DNA from: Candidatus Aenigmatarchaeota archaeon
GTDB lineage: Archaea; Aenigmatarchaeota; Aenigmatarchaeia; GW2011-AR5
Assembly: GCA_018304565.1 (NCBI GenBank)
Contig: JAGVVX010000002.1
Coordinates: 1-17,993 of the forward strand
Reading direction: 5' to 3'
Length of the DNA stretch: 17,993 nucleotides
Shown piece by piece: positions 1-6,117 of the stretch (its first letter is position 1; each line of letters opens with the position of its first letter). Both the position numbers and the translations under genes were made by a program. A model generated the notes under the pieces. That model did not search any database. It saw nothing but the letters and a program-made list of their open reading frames with translations, and was not told the origin of the DNA.

Positions 1-299
1 CCTCCACCCGCTGAAGCGTCCTGCCAGCTTCCGGCGCCGGCCGCGTCTGAGGTCAGCACCTTGCCGCTTCCGGCGCCCGCAGTTATCTTCAGCCCGTTTG
101 CCAGCTCGGCTATGTCTATTATCCCGTTTGAGTTTGCGTCGACGCTCGTAAGGTCGCTTGCGCTTTTCGCGACGTCCTGAAGCGGATGGTATGCCTGCGT
201 GCTTGTTATCGCGATGACGAATCCTGCAGAAGCGAGGATAGTAACGAGAATCAGCAGCGTGTTGAAATGCCTTTTGGATATGTTGATGACGAGCTTCAT
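1..299 (-). CDS. Surface/pilin-like protein with EF-hand loop, N-terminal part only
   Basis: This is an open frame from ATG at 299 running off the window's left edge, so only about 99 N-terminal residues are visible. A short basic start (MKLVINISKRHF) is followed by one hydrophobic segment at about residues 13-33, which looks like a signal anchor or membrane helix. Residues 54-65 (DANSNGIIDIAE) fit a canonical EF-hand or dockerin-type calcium loop, with acidic or amide residues at positions 1, 3, 5, 9 and 12 and Gly at 6. After it comes a Gly/Ala/Ser-rich stretch (GKVLTSDAAGAGSW) of the kind seen in repetitive surface or fibre proteins. Seen: the helix and the loop. Inferred: an exported, calcium-binding, cell-surface protein. 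GC content is higher than in neighbouring genes. The C-terminal function cannot be judged from here. Confidence 0.75.
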   Translation of the reverse strand, partial: MKLVINISKRHFNTLLILVTILASAGFVIAITSTQAYHPLQDVAKSASDLTSVDANSNGIIDIAELANGLKITAGAGSGKVLTSDAAGAGSWQDASAGG

Positions 300-302
300 T
301 TT

Positions 303-319
303 AAACACTGGAAGTGTTT
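303..319 (-). promoter_or_regulatory. Hairpin next to the surface-protein start codon
   Basis: AAACACT and AGTGTTT are perfect 7-bp arms around a 3-nt loop, ending 3 nt before the ATG at 299. In the minus-strand mRNA this stem would sit where a ribosome has to load. It could repress initiation, mark the 5' end or bind a regulator; none of these can be separated from sequence alone. Confidence 0.45.
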
Positions 320-383
320 GAAAGAAATGCGATAATTATGCAGCGCATTTCATTAGTATCTGCAAATAATTGTGCTGGGGTGG

Positions 384-394
384 TATATAAAATT
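384..394 (-). promoter_or_regulatory. TATA-box candidate for the surface-protein gene
   Basis: On the minus strand this reads AAATTTTATATA, a good archaeal TATA element. It lies about 85-90 nt before the ATG at 299, implying a leader of roughly 60 nt that would include the start-proximal hairpin. No plus-strand gene uses it. Confidence 0.4.
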
Positions 395-432
395 TTTAGA
401 ATAGCTTTTTGGTGGTACAGAGAGGCTATGCC

Positions 433-479
433 CGTTAACCTTACAGATTTTCACACGCGTTCTTTTTGTAAGGTTAACG
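433..479. repeat. 13-bp inverted repeat at the rfcL 3' end
   Basis: CGTTAACCTTACA (433-445) and its exact reverse complement (467-479) are separated by 21 nt. The right arm contains the rfcL stop codon (474-476), so in the rfcL transcript the stem forms at and just after the stop. Likely roles are a 3'-end or termination hairpin, or a protein-binding site. Confidence 0.5.
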
Positions 480-1535
480 CTTTATTTTTTCCTCAAGAGA
501 TTTTATCAGAGGCCTATATAGGCCAATCCGTCTTCTTGAAACGTGCAGCAAAGAAGCCAGATCTTCTTCTGTGCTGCCTGCCTTGAATCTTCTCTTCGGC
601 ACGCTATACTGCACGAAGCTGTTCCTTGCCTTTCTCTTGCTGAGTGCTACGCCGTAGAATCCCAGTGCATTGGCGTATTTTTGCAGGCTCCATGATTGTC
701 TTCTGATTATGCGGGAGTAGAAAATATCCGCCTTTGAGAGCCAGTCGTAGGCCTCGGCGATCTCTTCAATGCCGGTATACTCGTTCAGTATGTTTTCCTC
801 AAGCCACGCCAGAACAATTTCCGGCCGCTCGCTGTTTTGGACTGCCAGTGCTGCGCTCTGGATGCTGGTTGCTTTCAATACGAGCCGCACCGTCTCGAAT
901 ATATTGTCCTCTTTTCCCCTGTCGCCCAATTCACCGGCGTTTCTTAATGTCACTTCAGGCTTCAAGGTTTCCAGGTCCATCAAAGCCGCCCTTATGTCGC
1001 CGTTGCTTGTCCTGCACAGCTGTTTCAGGGCGGCTTCTTCGTATTTTATGCCTTCAGTTTCGCATATCAATTTTAGAAAGCGCGCTATCTCGTCCGCGCG
1101 CAGCTTCTGGAATTTTACCATCTTGCAATAATTGCGCAATGCGGCTAATTTCATATCGTAGGGGTTTGATGCGACCAGAACTACCGGGAACCGGCTTGAT
1201 TTTATCAGCTCAACAACGTGCTTTGAAGAATCCAGCTGCTCCAGGTCGTCGATCAGCAGTATCTTTCCCTTTGAAAACAGGCTCTTCTGCTGCGCGGCTT
1301 TCAATACAGATTCCTTCAATACGTCCGCCTGGTCGTTTGCGTGTCTCTGCAATAACTCCAATCCAAGCTCTTTTGCAGCAAGTTTCACAGCAAGCGACTT
1401 CCCGACGCCCGGCGGGCCATGAATCATTAAAGCGCCTTTTTTCCAACCTTTTATCCATTGCAATATCTCTGCGGTTTGCTGCCTGTTGCCTACGAATTCC
1501 TGCAGCGATCTGGGCTCGTATTTCTGCAAAAGCAT
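474..1535 (-). CDS. rfcL: Replication factor C large subunit (clamp loader)
   Basis: This 353-aa AAA+ ATPase is the large subunit of the archaeal clamp loader, which with RFC small subunits opens PCNA and loads it at primer-template junctions. Visible motifs: an N-terminal box (YEPRSLQEFVGN, 6-17), Walker A GPPGVGKS at 40-47, Walker B LLIDDLE at 93-99 (DD where many family members have DE), sensor 1 around VASNP (121-125) and sensor 2 SNGDIRAAL (177-185), followed by a helical collar domain. At 353 aa it is shorter than the usual 400-500 aa. The C-terminus ends in LEEKIKR with no obvious PIP box, so the PCNA-binding tail seems reduced. ATG at 1535 is the only good start. It is divergent from hicB. 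Confidence 0.93.
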   Translation of the reverse strand: MLLQKYEPRSLQEFVGNRQQTAEILQWIKGWKKGALMIHGPPGVGKSLAVKLAAKELGLELLQRHANDQADVLKESVLKAAQQKSLFSKGKILLIDDLEQLDSSKHVVELIKSSRFPVVLVASNPYDMKLAALRNYCKMVKFQKLRADEIARFLKLICETEGIKYEEAALKQLCRTSNGDIRAALMDLETLKPEVTLRNAGELGDRGKEDNIFETVRLVLKATSIQSAALAVQNSERPEIVLAWLEENILNEYTGIEEIAEAYDWLSKADIFYSRIIRRQSWSLQKYANALGFYGVALSKRKARNSFVQYSVPKRRFKAGSTEEDLASLLHVSRRRIGLYRPLIKSLEEKIKR

Positions 1536-1566
1536 AGAATTACCTGTTTCTCTTTCTTATGTATGT

Positions 1567-1574
1567 TTTATAAA
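1567..1574. promoter_or_regulatory. Shared TATA box between rfcL and hicB
   Basis: TTTATAAA sits 26 nt (centre) before the hicB ATG at 1596, which fits a leaderless hicBA transcript. On the other strand the same element is about 35 nt before the rfcL ATG at 1535. One near-palindromic TATA box may serve both genes. Confidence 0.55.
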
Positions 1575-1595
1575 TGCTCTCAATAATATCAAAAT

Positions 1596-1829
1596 ATGGA
1601 TTTAACAGCAGTAATTAAGAAGGGAGAAAAGCAGTTCGTTGCATTGTGTCCTGAATTGGATGTTGCTAGTCAAGGTTATACCATTGAAGATGCTTTGAAG
1701 AATTTGAAGGAAGCCGTCGAATTGTATATAGAAGAAATGGGAATACCTGAAGGTGTGGAAGAAAGTGACACTATAATTGTCAGATTTGAGGTAAAAGACC
1801 ATGCAAAGGCTTCCAGTGCTATCAGGTAA
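1596..1829 (+). CDS. hicB: HicB-type antitoxin
   Basis: This 77-aa protein has the HicB fold signature: an N-terminal strand with basic residues (TAVIKKGEKQFVA), then CPELDVASQGYTIEDAL (18-34), then a helix NLKEAVELYIEEMG. It matches the partial RNase H-like antitoxin that binds and inhibits HicA. There is no extra C-terminal DNA-binding domain, so autoregulation would need the complex or another factor. It overlaps hicA by 29 nt. The antitoxin gene comes first, opposite to the classical hicAB order but frequent in other lineages. Base composition is more AT-rich than the ribosomal genes around it, as often seen for transferred modules. Confidence 0.9.
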   Translation: MDLTAVIKKGEKQFVALCPELDVASQGYTIEDALKNLKEAVELYIEEMGIPEGVEESDTIIVRFEVKDHAKASSAIR

Positions 1830-2031
1830 GGACATCATAAAAGCTCTTACTAAAGTCGGCTTTCAAATTGCTAGACAAAAGGGAAGTCATGTTATTCTAA
1901 TTAAAATAACTGAACAGTCTAAAAAAGGAGTTGTTGTTCCAAATCACAAAGAAATAGATAAAGGAACGCTTCTGGAAATAATTCGTCAAACAGGAATGAC
2001 AAGAGAAGAATTTTTGAAACTTATAGGATAA
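1801..2031 (+). CDS. hicA: HicA-type mRNA interferase toxin
   Basis: This 76-aa protein has a double-stranded RNA-binding-like fold. Family hallmarks: a lead helix LSGKDIIKALTKVGF (8-21), the catalytic GSHVIL with His30, a second conserved VVVPNH (44-49), then the GTLLEIIRQTGM helix. HicA toxins cleave mRNA independently of the ribosome and are silenced by HicB. The ATG at 1801 lies inside the hicB frame, so toxin translation is probably coupled to antitoxin translation. The catalytic His is present and the length is normal, so it should be active. Confidence 0.9.
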   Translation: MQRLPVLSGKDIIKALTKVGFQIARQKGSHVILIKITEQSKKGVVVPNHKEIDKGTLLEIIRQTGMTREEFLKLIG

Positions 2032-2084
2032 GTAAATATCCACAGTAAAAACGAAAATTTAAGGATTCGATGCATGTTATTAGC

Positions 2085-2279
2085 ATGAGAAAAAGAGCCG
2101 AGACCTATCGCTGCGGCAGATGTGAGATAGAATTTTCGAACATTTATGCGCTCAGGCGCCACAGCAGGAAGCACACAGACAGCTTGGCTGAAATAATGAT
2201 GCTGAAACAAGGCCACATGCCGATAGAAACAAAGTTTGGCGGCGAGTTCAAGGGCAAGAACAAGATAATAGTGTCTTAA
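2085..2279 (+). CDS. Small C2H2 zinc-finger protein
   Basis: This 64-aa protein carries one classical C2H2 finger: CGRC, 12 residues, then HSRKH (C-x2-C-x12-H-x3-H), with the usual aromatic and Leu core positions (Phe in EIEFSN, Leu in YALRRH). The tail is short and basic. A TATA-like AAATTTAA at 2055-2062 lies about 27 nt before the ATG at 2085, which favours a leaderless mRNA starting there; an in-frame ATG at 2070 would add five residues (MHVIS). Small single-finger proteins in archaea are often nucleic-acid or protein-binding regulators, but the target is unknown. Its stop codon overlaps the stop of the convergent gene at 2276. Confidence 0.75.
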   Translation: MRKRAETYRCGRCEIEFSNIYALRRHSRKHTDSLAEIMMLKQGHMPIETKFGGEFKGKNKIIVS

Positions 2280-2977
2280 GCTGCCTGTGGAACATAACTT
2301 GGATAAGCTTTTCCTACAACTTCTTTTCCTTTTCTGATTGCAGCCTTTGCTGCTGATTTTGCCAGCCTGCCTAACGGTTTGTAAAATGGCTCTGAATGTG
2401 CATCCTGTATGAAAGCAGCATAGCCTTCTCCCGAAGGGCCGCTATAAGGCGCCCAATCTGCAACTTCTCCAAGCTTCCAGGCTTTTGGGTAGGGGTTGGT
2501 TCTCTTTATCATTTCAGCTTTTTTATCTTTCCCGAGTCTCTTTGCAGTTTTGTGTTTAGCATAAGTTGTAACAGATTCCATTAAAGCAACACCATCTTGG
2601 TCAATTTCTTCGCCTTTTGCTACCTTTGAAGATTGAGCATGCGCAAGTTCATGTTCTGTCGTGAGTTTTGCTATGTTATAAACAGTTTCTTTAGCCCATT
2701 CTACACTTTTTTTGTACATTTGCATTGCTCGTTCTACGAAGCTAGGAATATGTTTGTTTACAGCCACATATTGCACTTCTCCGTCTTTTCTAATTCCGGT
2801 TTGGCCAAGAACGCCTTGAGGTAAAGATGTAAGATAAATATCATTTTGCAAGGCTGCATAGTTAGGATCTCTTAATCCAGCAACTTTTGTGAGTGTAGGT
2901 GCTTCAGCTATAGCTTCGGCTCTTCCATCCCTTACTCCTCTAAAGAGCTCCTCATGCAATTCTGCTGTTACTGACAT
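2276..2977 (-). CDS. Unknown protein with HExxH metallopeptidase-like motif
   Basis: I do not recognise the family of this 233-aa protein. It has no signal peptide or membrane helix. The key feature is TTEHELAHAQ (HELAH at 109-113), a perfect HExxH zinc-binding/catalytic motif set in a predicted helix. A second helix follows 21 residues later (ALMESVTTYA, Glu134) that could supply the third zinc ligand, as in gluzincins. The C-terminal region is basic and Ala/Lys-rich. Seen: the motif and its spacing. Inferred: a cytoplasmic zinc metallopeptidase, or a degenerate relative. The ATG at 2977 is the only good start. It is monocistronic, convergent with the zinc-finger gene. Confidence 0.7.
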   Translation of the reverse strand: MSVTAELHEELFRGVRDGRAEAIAEAPTLTKVAGLRDPNYAALQNDIYLTSLPQGVLGQTGIRKDGEVQYVAVNKHIPSFVERAMQMYKKSVEWAKETVYNIAKLTTEHELAHAQSSKVAKGEEIDQDGVALMESVTTYAKHKTAKRLGKDKKAEMIKRTNPYPKAWKLGEVADWAPYSGPSGEGYAAFIQDAHSEPFYKPLGRLAKSAAKAAIRKGKEVVGKAYPSYVPQAA

Positions 2978-3016
2978 AACTATCCAATAGCATATGCGTC
3001 CCGACTTCTTAAAGTT

Positions 3017-3042
3017 AGCCCTTTTTAAGCGTTTTAAGGGCT
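3017..3042. terminator. Inverted repeat in the ksgA-HExxH gene spacer
   Basis: AGCCCTT (3017-3023) and AAGGGCT (3036-3042) form a 7-bp stem that can extend through inner A/T pairs. It lies 55 nt beyond the ksgA stop and about 40 nt before the HExxH gene's ATG at 2977. It could end the long ribosomal transcript or regulate the next gene. The 119-nt spacer holds no other gene. Confidence 0.35.
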
Positions 3043-3096
3043 GTGAAATATGGCCTGCTGAGGAATACCGCCAGAACTATATCTCATGAAAAGAAA

Positions 3097-3822
3097 TCAG
3101 GGAATATGCCGTTGAGTTTTATTTTTTCTGTATTTTTGAAATGTTTCTTTCAGCTCTTCTGTTGTTAGCTGGTGAACTTTCTTTTTTGCAAGCTCTTTTG
3201 GCGCATCTTTAATTATATTTCTGACGTTTTTGTTTTTCTTGCTGTACAAAATGCCAAGGAATTGCCAGAAATTATAATCGAGTAATTTTTTCTGTTTGAG
3301 CATTATTATCGAAGAGTTTACGGCTTTCGGGTAAAACGCTTCTGCGGGAACGTTTGCCATATATCTAAGCCCGCAGCAGTCGTTCACTGCGACAGCAAGC
3401 TTGCCTTTTGCCTGGAGTTTTTCTGCAAACTCGCGCTGGACGCACAGCACCGCTGATTCCCAGCTGTGCCTCAGCAATTCAACCAGCAGATCCTGCGATA
3501 TGCTGTAAGGAATATTGGAAATAATCTTGTTGAAAGGAATTTGTATTTTGCCGTTTCTTTTATCGGCAAGCACTTTCATTGCATCGTTATGCATCACTTT
3601 TGTGTTGCTTATTTTTCCTAGTTCCGGAAGAAATCTTTCATCAATTTCTATTGCAATTGCATTGCAATGCGCAGCTATTTTCCTTGTCAGGTTTCCCGCG
3701 CCCGCGCCTATTTCAAGAACAGTGTCTTTGCCGCCCAGTTTTGCCAGTTGTACTTCAAAGTCCAGAAGTTCCTCGTCTTGAAGGAAGAACTGGTCCCTGG
3801 ACTTGAGCGGCTTGATATCCAT
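3097..3822 (-). CDS. ksgA: 16S rRNA adenine N6-dimethyltransferase (KsgA/Dim1)
   Basis: This 241-aa SAM-dependent enzyme dimethylates two adjacent adenines in the 3'-terminal helix of 16S rRNA during small-subunit maturation. Motifs from the ATG at 3822: SRDQFFLQDEEL (8-19) corresponds to the family's SQNFL start, motif I VLEIGAGAGNLT (35-46), acidic loop AIEID (57-61), ND at 79-80, and catalytic motif IV NIPYS (103-107). The C-terminal helical rRNA-binding domain is present. The open frame extends 33 codons upstream into the rpo10 3' region, but only the 3822 start gives a family-like N-terminus. It is the last gene of the eL18-uL13-uS9-Rpo10 string, 22 nt after rpo10. Confidence 0.93.
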   Translation of the reverse strand: MDIKPLKSRDQFFLQDEELLDFEVQLAKLGGKDTVLEIGAGAGNLTRKIAAHCNAIAIEIDERFLPELGKISNTKVMHNDAMKVLADKRNGKIQIPFNKIISNIPYSISQDLLVELLRHSWESAVLCVQREFAEKLQAKGKLAVAVNDCCGLRYMANVPAEAFYPKAVNSSIIMLKQKKLLDYNFWQFLGILYSKKNKNVRNIIKDAPKELAKKKVHQLTTEELKETFQKYRKNKTQRHIP

Positions 3823-3844
3823 AGCTAGAATTAATGAAAAAAGC

Positions 3845-4048
3845 TTAAGTCCTGAACTTTGCAACGTTGCTGAGGACGTCCTGATGCGTAAGGAATAAGG
3901 CCCTGCAGCAGTACCTTTCAAGCCCCAGGTCGTCGAGCACCTTGGCTGTTTGCTCCCCGTTGCCTATTCTTTGCTTGTAAGTCTCCCACAAGCCGCCTAC
4001 CGGCTTGCCGCATGTTATGCATCTCACGGGAATAATAATGTTAATCAC
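3845..4048 (-). CDS. rpo10: RNA polymerase subunit Rpo10 (RpoN)
   Basis: This small zinc-binding subunit of archaeal RNA polymerase (equivalent to Rpb10) helps anchor the Rpo3-Rpo11 platform. The atypical zinc motif is intact: IPVRCITCGKPVG near the N-terminus and RYCCRALFLTH near the middle, with GLWETY and LDDLGLERYCC as expected. The only standard start is GTG at 4048, one nucleotide after the uS9 stop. That gives three residues before the usual family N-terminus, and the GTG lies inside a GGTGAT ribosome-binding sequence. The family start aligns with an ATT codon at 4039. The zinc ligands are present and the length is normal. Confidence 0.95.
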   Translation of the reverse strand: MINIIIPVRCITCGKPVGGLWETYKQRIGNGEQTAKVLDDLGLERYCCRALFLTHQDVLSNVAKFRT

Positions 4049-4049
4049 C

Positions 4050-4514
4050 TTATCTCTTGCTTTGCTGTTTCGTTGCCCTTGGTCCGTCCTTGCTTCTCGA
4101 TGGTTTGTGCGGTTCAGTTCTTCGCGCGTCTGATATCAATAAAGTACGATCGTAGTCAATATAAGCCTGCTTGAGGTTGCTGTCCTTGGAAAAGTTCACA
4201 AGCGCGTTCGCAATTGCCGTCCGTGAAGCGTCTGCCTGCCCCCATATGCCGCCTCCTGAAACGATCACAGAGATATCAACTCTTTTCGCTAGATCGCCCG
4301 AGATCATTACGGCTTCCTTGATTCTCATCTGCTTGAAGCGGGGTCCTATAAAATCAAGCGGCGTTCTGTTGATTGTTATATTGCCCTTCCCTTCTTTGAT
4401 GGTTGCCCTTGCTATTGACCTTTTCCTTTTGCCGACAGTTTGGATTATTTTTGCTTTCCTTTTCTTTTCTGCCTTTTCTTCCTGCTTTTGCAATACTTGT
4501 TCTTCCATAATCAT
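4050..4514 (-). CDS. rps9: Ribosomal protein uS9
   Basis: This 30S protein reaches the P-site tRNA with its C-terminal tail. The hallmark GKRKRSIARATIKEG opens the globular domain, followed by SGGGIWGQADASRTAIANAL and the tail around RRTEPHKPSRSKDGPRA. The usual QKSYR ending is replaced by KQQSKR. A charged extension of about 26 residues (EEQVLQKQEEKAEKKRKAK) precedes the conserved core, longer than in many archaea. The start at 4514 overlaps the uL13 stop as ATGA; a second ATG two codons later (4508) is possible. Confidence 0.95.
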   Translation of the reverse strand: MIMEEQVLQKQEEKAEKKRKAKIIQTVGKRKRSIARATIKEGKGNITINRTPLDFIGPRFKQMRIKEAVMISGDLAKRVDISVIVSGGGIWGQADASRTAIANALVNFSKDSNLKQAYIDYDRTLLISDARRTEPHKPSRSKDGPRATKQQSKR

Positions 4515-4903
4515 TCTCTCCAGCCAAGGTGTTTTGAAAGTTCTGCAATAGTAATATAGTCTGTACGGATCTCCTTTGTAGCTATGCTTTTTGCATTCTT
4601 GTCTTCATTGTTTGCATACACGCGCAGCATCTTCAGTGCCTTGCGCCCCTTCGGGGTTTTGTACGGCAGCATGCCGCGTATGGCCCTCTTTACAATCATT
4701 TCGGGCCTTGTCGGGAAGAATGGCCCGTGCTGCGGGCTGCCGATCTGCCTGAGATTGGTATATTTCGCAACTATTTTCTTCTCGTCGCCTGTTATTATTA
4801 TCTTCCCGGCGTTGGTAACCGTCACTTCTTCACCCTTAAGCAGTTCTCTTGCTACGCTGCTCGCGAGCCTTCCCAGCACAGCATTCTTGCCGTTGATAAT
4901 CAT
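4511..4903 (-). CDS. rpl13: Ribosomal protein uL13
   Basis: This is a 130-aa large-subunit assembly protein. The archaeal uL13 pattern is clear: MIINGKNAVLGRLASSVARELL, then GSPQHGPFFPTRPEMIVKRAIRGMLPYKTPKGRKAL given in pieces along residues 56-90. Length is normal for an archaeal uL13. It overlaps eL18 upstream (ATGA at 4900-4903) and uS9 downstream (ATGA at 4511-4514), so the three are translationally coupled. Confidence 0.95.
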   Translation of the reverse strand: MIINGKNAVLGRLASSVARELLKGEEVTVTNAGKIIITGDEKKIVAKYTNLRQIGSPQHGPFFPTRPEMIVKRAIRGMLPYKTPKGRKALKMLRVYANNEDKNAKSIATKEIRTDYITIAELSKHLGWRE

Positions 4904-5244
4904 ATAAGAATCCTTCCCTTTTCTTTTGCATCAAATATCTTTTCAAGCTCGAAGCATCTGCCGCCTGCTTGCTTAATCTTCTCCCTTGCTGTCTTCGAAT
5001 ACTTCCAGGCGTAGACGTTGACTTTTTTTATTATCTCGCCGCCGCCAACAACCTTGCCTGGCACAACAATGTTCTCGCCATAGTTTGCATGCCTTTCTAT
5101 CTTTCCGATATTAACGGCAGATTTCCTTCTTCTCGATTTTTCAAGATGTTTTGCAACAACTAGATAAAACTTCTCTTTTTTCCTTTTCAGATTGCTGATA
5201 AGTTTTTCCATGTTCGGGTCTGTAGGCCCTGTTGGGTGCGGCAT
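4900..5244 (-). CDS. rpl18e: Ribosomal protein eL18
   Basis: This archaeal/eukaryotic-specific large-subunit protein is 114 aa from the chosen start. Recognisable blocks are LISNLKRKKEKFYLVVAKHL, SRRRKSAVNIGKIERHA and VVPGKVVGGGEIIKKVNVYAW. The frame extends nine codons upstream to ATG 5271, but that ATG lies within a CTTAAATG sequence that fits a TATA box 28 nt before the ATG at 5244. A leaderless start at 5244 (MPHPTGPTDPN) is therefore preferred. It leads the eL18-uL13-uS9-Rpo10-KsgA operon, and its promoter region is the hairpin-rich spacer. Confidence 0.93.
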   Translation of the reverse strand: MPHPTGPTDPNMEKLISNLKRKKEKFYLVVAKHLEKSRRRKSAVNIGKIERHANYGENIVVPGKVVGGGEIIKKVNVYAWKYSKTAREKIKQAGGRCFELEKIFDAKEKGRILI

Positions 5245-5267
5245 AACAAGCTCACATTTAATCAGAA

Positions 5268-5276
5268 ACATTTAAG
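5268..5276 (-). promoter_or_regulatory. TATA box for the eL18 operon
   Basis: On the minus strand this reads ACTTAAATG, centred about 28 nt before the ATG at 5244. That matches the spacing expected for a leaderless archaeal transcript. It overlaps the upstream in-frame ATG at 5271, which argues against that start. Confidence 0.45.
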
Positions 5277-5298
5277 TGCCTTCGTTTTGAGGGGAGGT

Positions 5299-5319
5299 AT
5301 TGGAACCTAAGGTTCCAAT
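5299..5319. promoter_or_regulatory. 21-bp palindrome upstream of the eL18 promoter
   Basis: ATTGGAACCT and AGGTTCCAAT flank a single A, giving a perfect 10-bp inverted repeat. It lies about 25 nt upstream of the TATA element, directly beyond the BRE position. That is where a dimeric regulator would bind in archaea. A related palindrome, GAGAACCTAGGTTCTC, is at 17934-17949, and both follow a GGAGGT. Confidence 0.4.
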
Positions 5320-5339
5320 GCCGGGGAAGAGATATTCTA

Positions 5340-5385
5340 AGCCCTTTCTTTCCGCAAGCGCTTTCTTTTTAAGAAAGGGCTTTTT
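5340..5385. repeat. Competing-hairpin sequence in the eL18 spacer
   Basis: AGCCCTTTCTT (5340-5350) pairs with AAGAAAGGGCT (5371-5381). A second CTTTCTT (5361-5367) can pair with the same right arm (5371-5377) through a 3-nt loop. The two stems exclude each other, and on the plus strand they are followed by TTTTT. It looks like an attenuator or terminator, but no plus-strand gene reads into it. Confidence 0.4.
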
Positions 5386-5428
5386 CGAACTCTTGAAGAC
5401 ACTAAGCCACAGGATTTCTATCACAGCA

Positions 5429-5599
5429 GCAGTCTTAACTGCGCTCTAAACTTAAGCTGTGCCTTAAGTAAGGCCCGGCTATCTTTTTCGTGATAACCGT
5501 CCTGCCCCTTTGGCCATTCCCTAGCCTTTTCGTGAAGTTTATTGAAGTTTATTTTTCTTATTTTTCGCAAGCGTTTTTGCGCGCTTGCTTGCGCAAAAA
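5429..5599. repeat. Further inverted repeats in the eL18 spacer
   Basis: Three more perfect stems occur: GCAGT/ACTGC (5429-5442, 4-nt loop), ACTTAAG/CTTAAGT (5450-5469, 6-nt loop) and TTTTTGCGC/GCGCAAAAA (5574-5599, 8-nt loop). The stretch 5277-5626 has no convincing gene. The 71-codon minus-strand frame here has no family features. Confidence 0.4.
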
Positions 5600-5626
5600 G
5601 GCTTCTCGGGAACCCCGGCTCTGCAA

Positions 5627-5724
5627 TTATAGTCATGCAAAGAAAGAATCGATATATACTTTCTTTGCTGACTATATGTGAAGCAAATAAATTATATCCT
5701 GTTTATTTATTTGCTTCACTATAA
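5627..5724 (+). repeat. 98-bp double-hairpin repeat, copy 1
   Basis: This copy is identical to 11813-11910 except at 5693 (T here, C there), which lies in a loop. Left hairpin: TATAGTCA + bulged T + GCAAAGAAAG (5628-5646) pairs with 5659-5676. Right hairpin: GTGAAGCAAATAAAT (5678-5692) pairs with 5705-5719. TATA-containing tracts flank and separate the stems, and the ends TTATAGT/ACTATAA are inverted. It lies 34 nt past the stop of the orphan gene at 5759. There is no transposase. It resembles a MITE-like palindromic element or a structured RNA. Confidence 0.85.
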
Positions 5725-5758
5725 TCTTGGAAAGAAGGGATTAAAAGTAGTTATGCGT

Positions 5759-6112
5759 TCAAGCATCCAGTATTTTCTCGAATTCCATGAATTTGTCCAG
5801 ATGTCTCTTCAAGGCATTTTGTCGAAATGACTCAGGCAGCCTATCCAGCATATACGGGGTTCTGTCAAGAACTCCCCCGCCGGTTGATAGAACATATACA
5901 ATGTTGACTCCTTCAGGACTCTCAGTTATTTGTAAGAGATCAGCAGGGTCCTTTGGAACTTCGACAAAGCTTATTGCTCCCTTGTAAGATGTTAACCATC
6001 TTGCGAAAGTATAGCTTTTATTGCAGTACCTTACGATTCTGTGCTCCTGATAAGCGTCTTCGTCCGCATGCCTTACTCTGCATGATCTTCCAACGGACAA
6101 TTCAACCGTCAT
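5759..6112 (-). CDS. Unknown protein encoded directly after rpo3
   Basis: I do not recognise this protein of 117 aa (120 if GTG 6121 is used). It has no signal peptide, membrane helix or zinc motif. The sequence is mixed alpha/beta in character, with VNIVYVLSTGGGVLD in the middle and a helical, charged C-terminus (RHLDKFMEFEKILDA). The ATG at 6112 follows a GTGAT Shine-Dalgarno-like sequence that overlaps the rpo3 stop at 6118. The frame also opens at GTG 6121, overlapping the stop as GTGA. This tight coupling implies co-expression with RNA polymerase and ribosomal genes. Its role in transcription or translation is only suggested by position. Confidence 0.7.
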   Translation of the reverse strand: MTVELSVGRSCRVRHADEDAYQEHRIVRYCNKSYTFARWLTSYKGAISFVEVPKDPADLLQITESPEGVNIVYVLSTGGGVLDRTPYMLDRLPESFRQNALKRHLDKFMEFEKILDA

Positions 6113-6117
6113 GCAAA

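Noticed and set aside
734..1537. Long plus-strand frame opposite rfcL
   Set aside because: Arg/Ser/Pro-rich translation typical of an antisense shadow; rfcL on the minus strand has all the AAA+ motifs.
3823..3921. N-terminal extension of KsgA to 3921
   Set aside because: It overlaps the rpo10 3' end and does not resemble the family; the ATG at 3822 fits.
5421..5636. 71-codon minus-strand frame in the eL18 spacer
   Set aside because: It runs across perfect inverted repeats, has no family features, no ribosome-binding site and a low-complexity basic composition; more likely a by-product of the hairpins.
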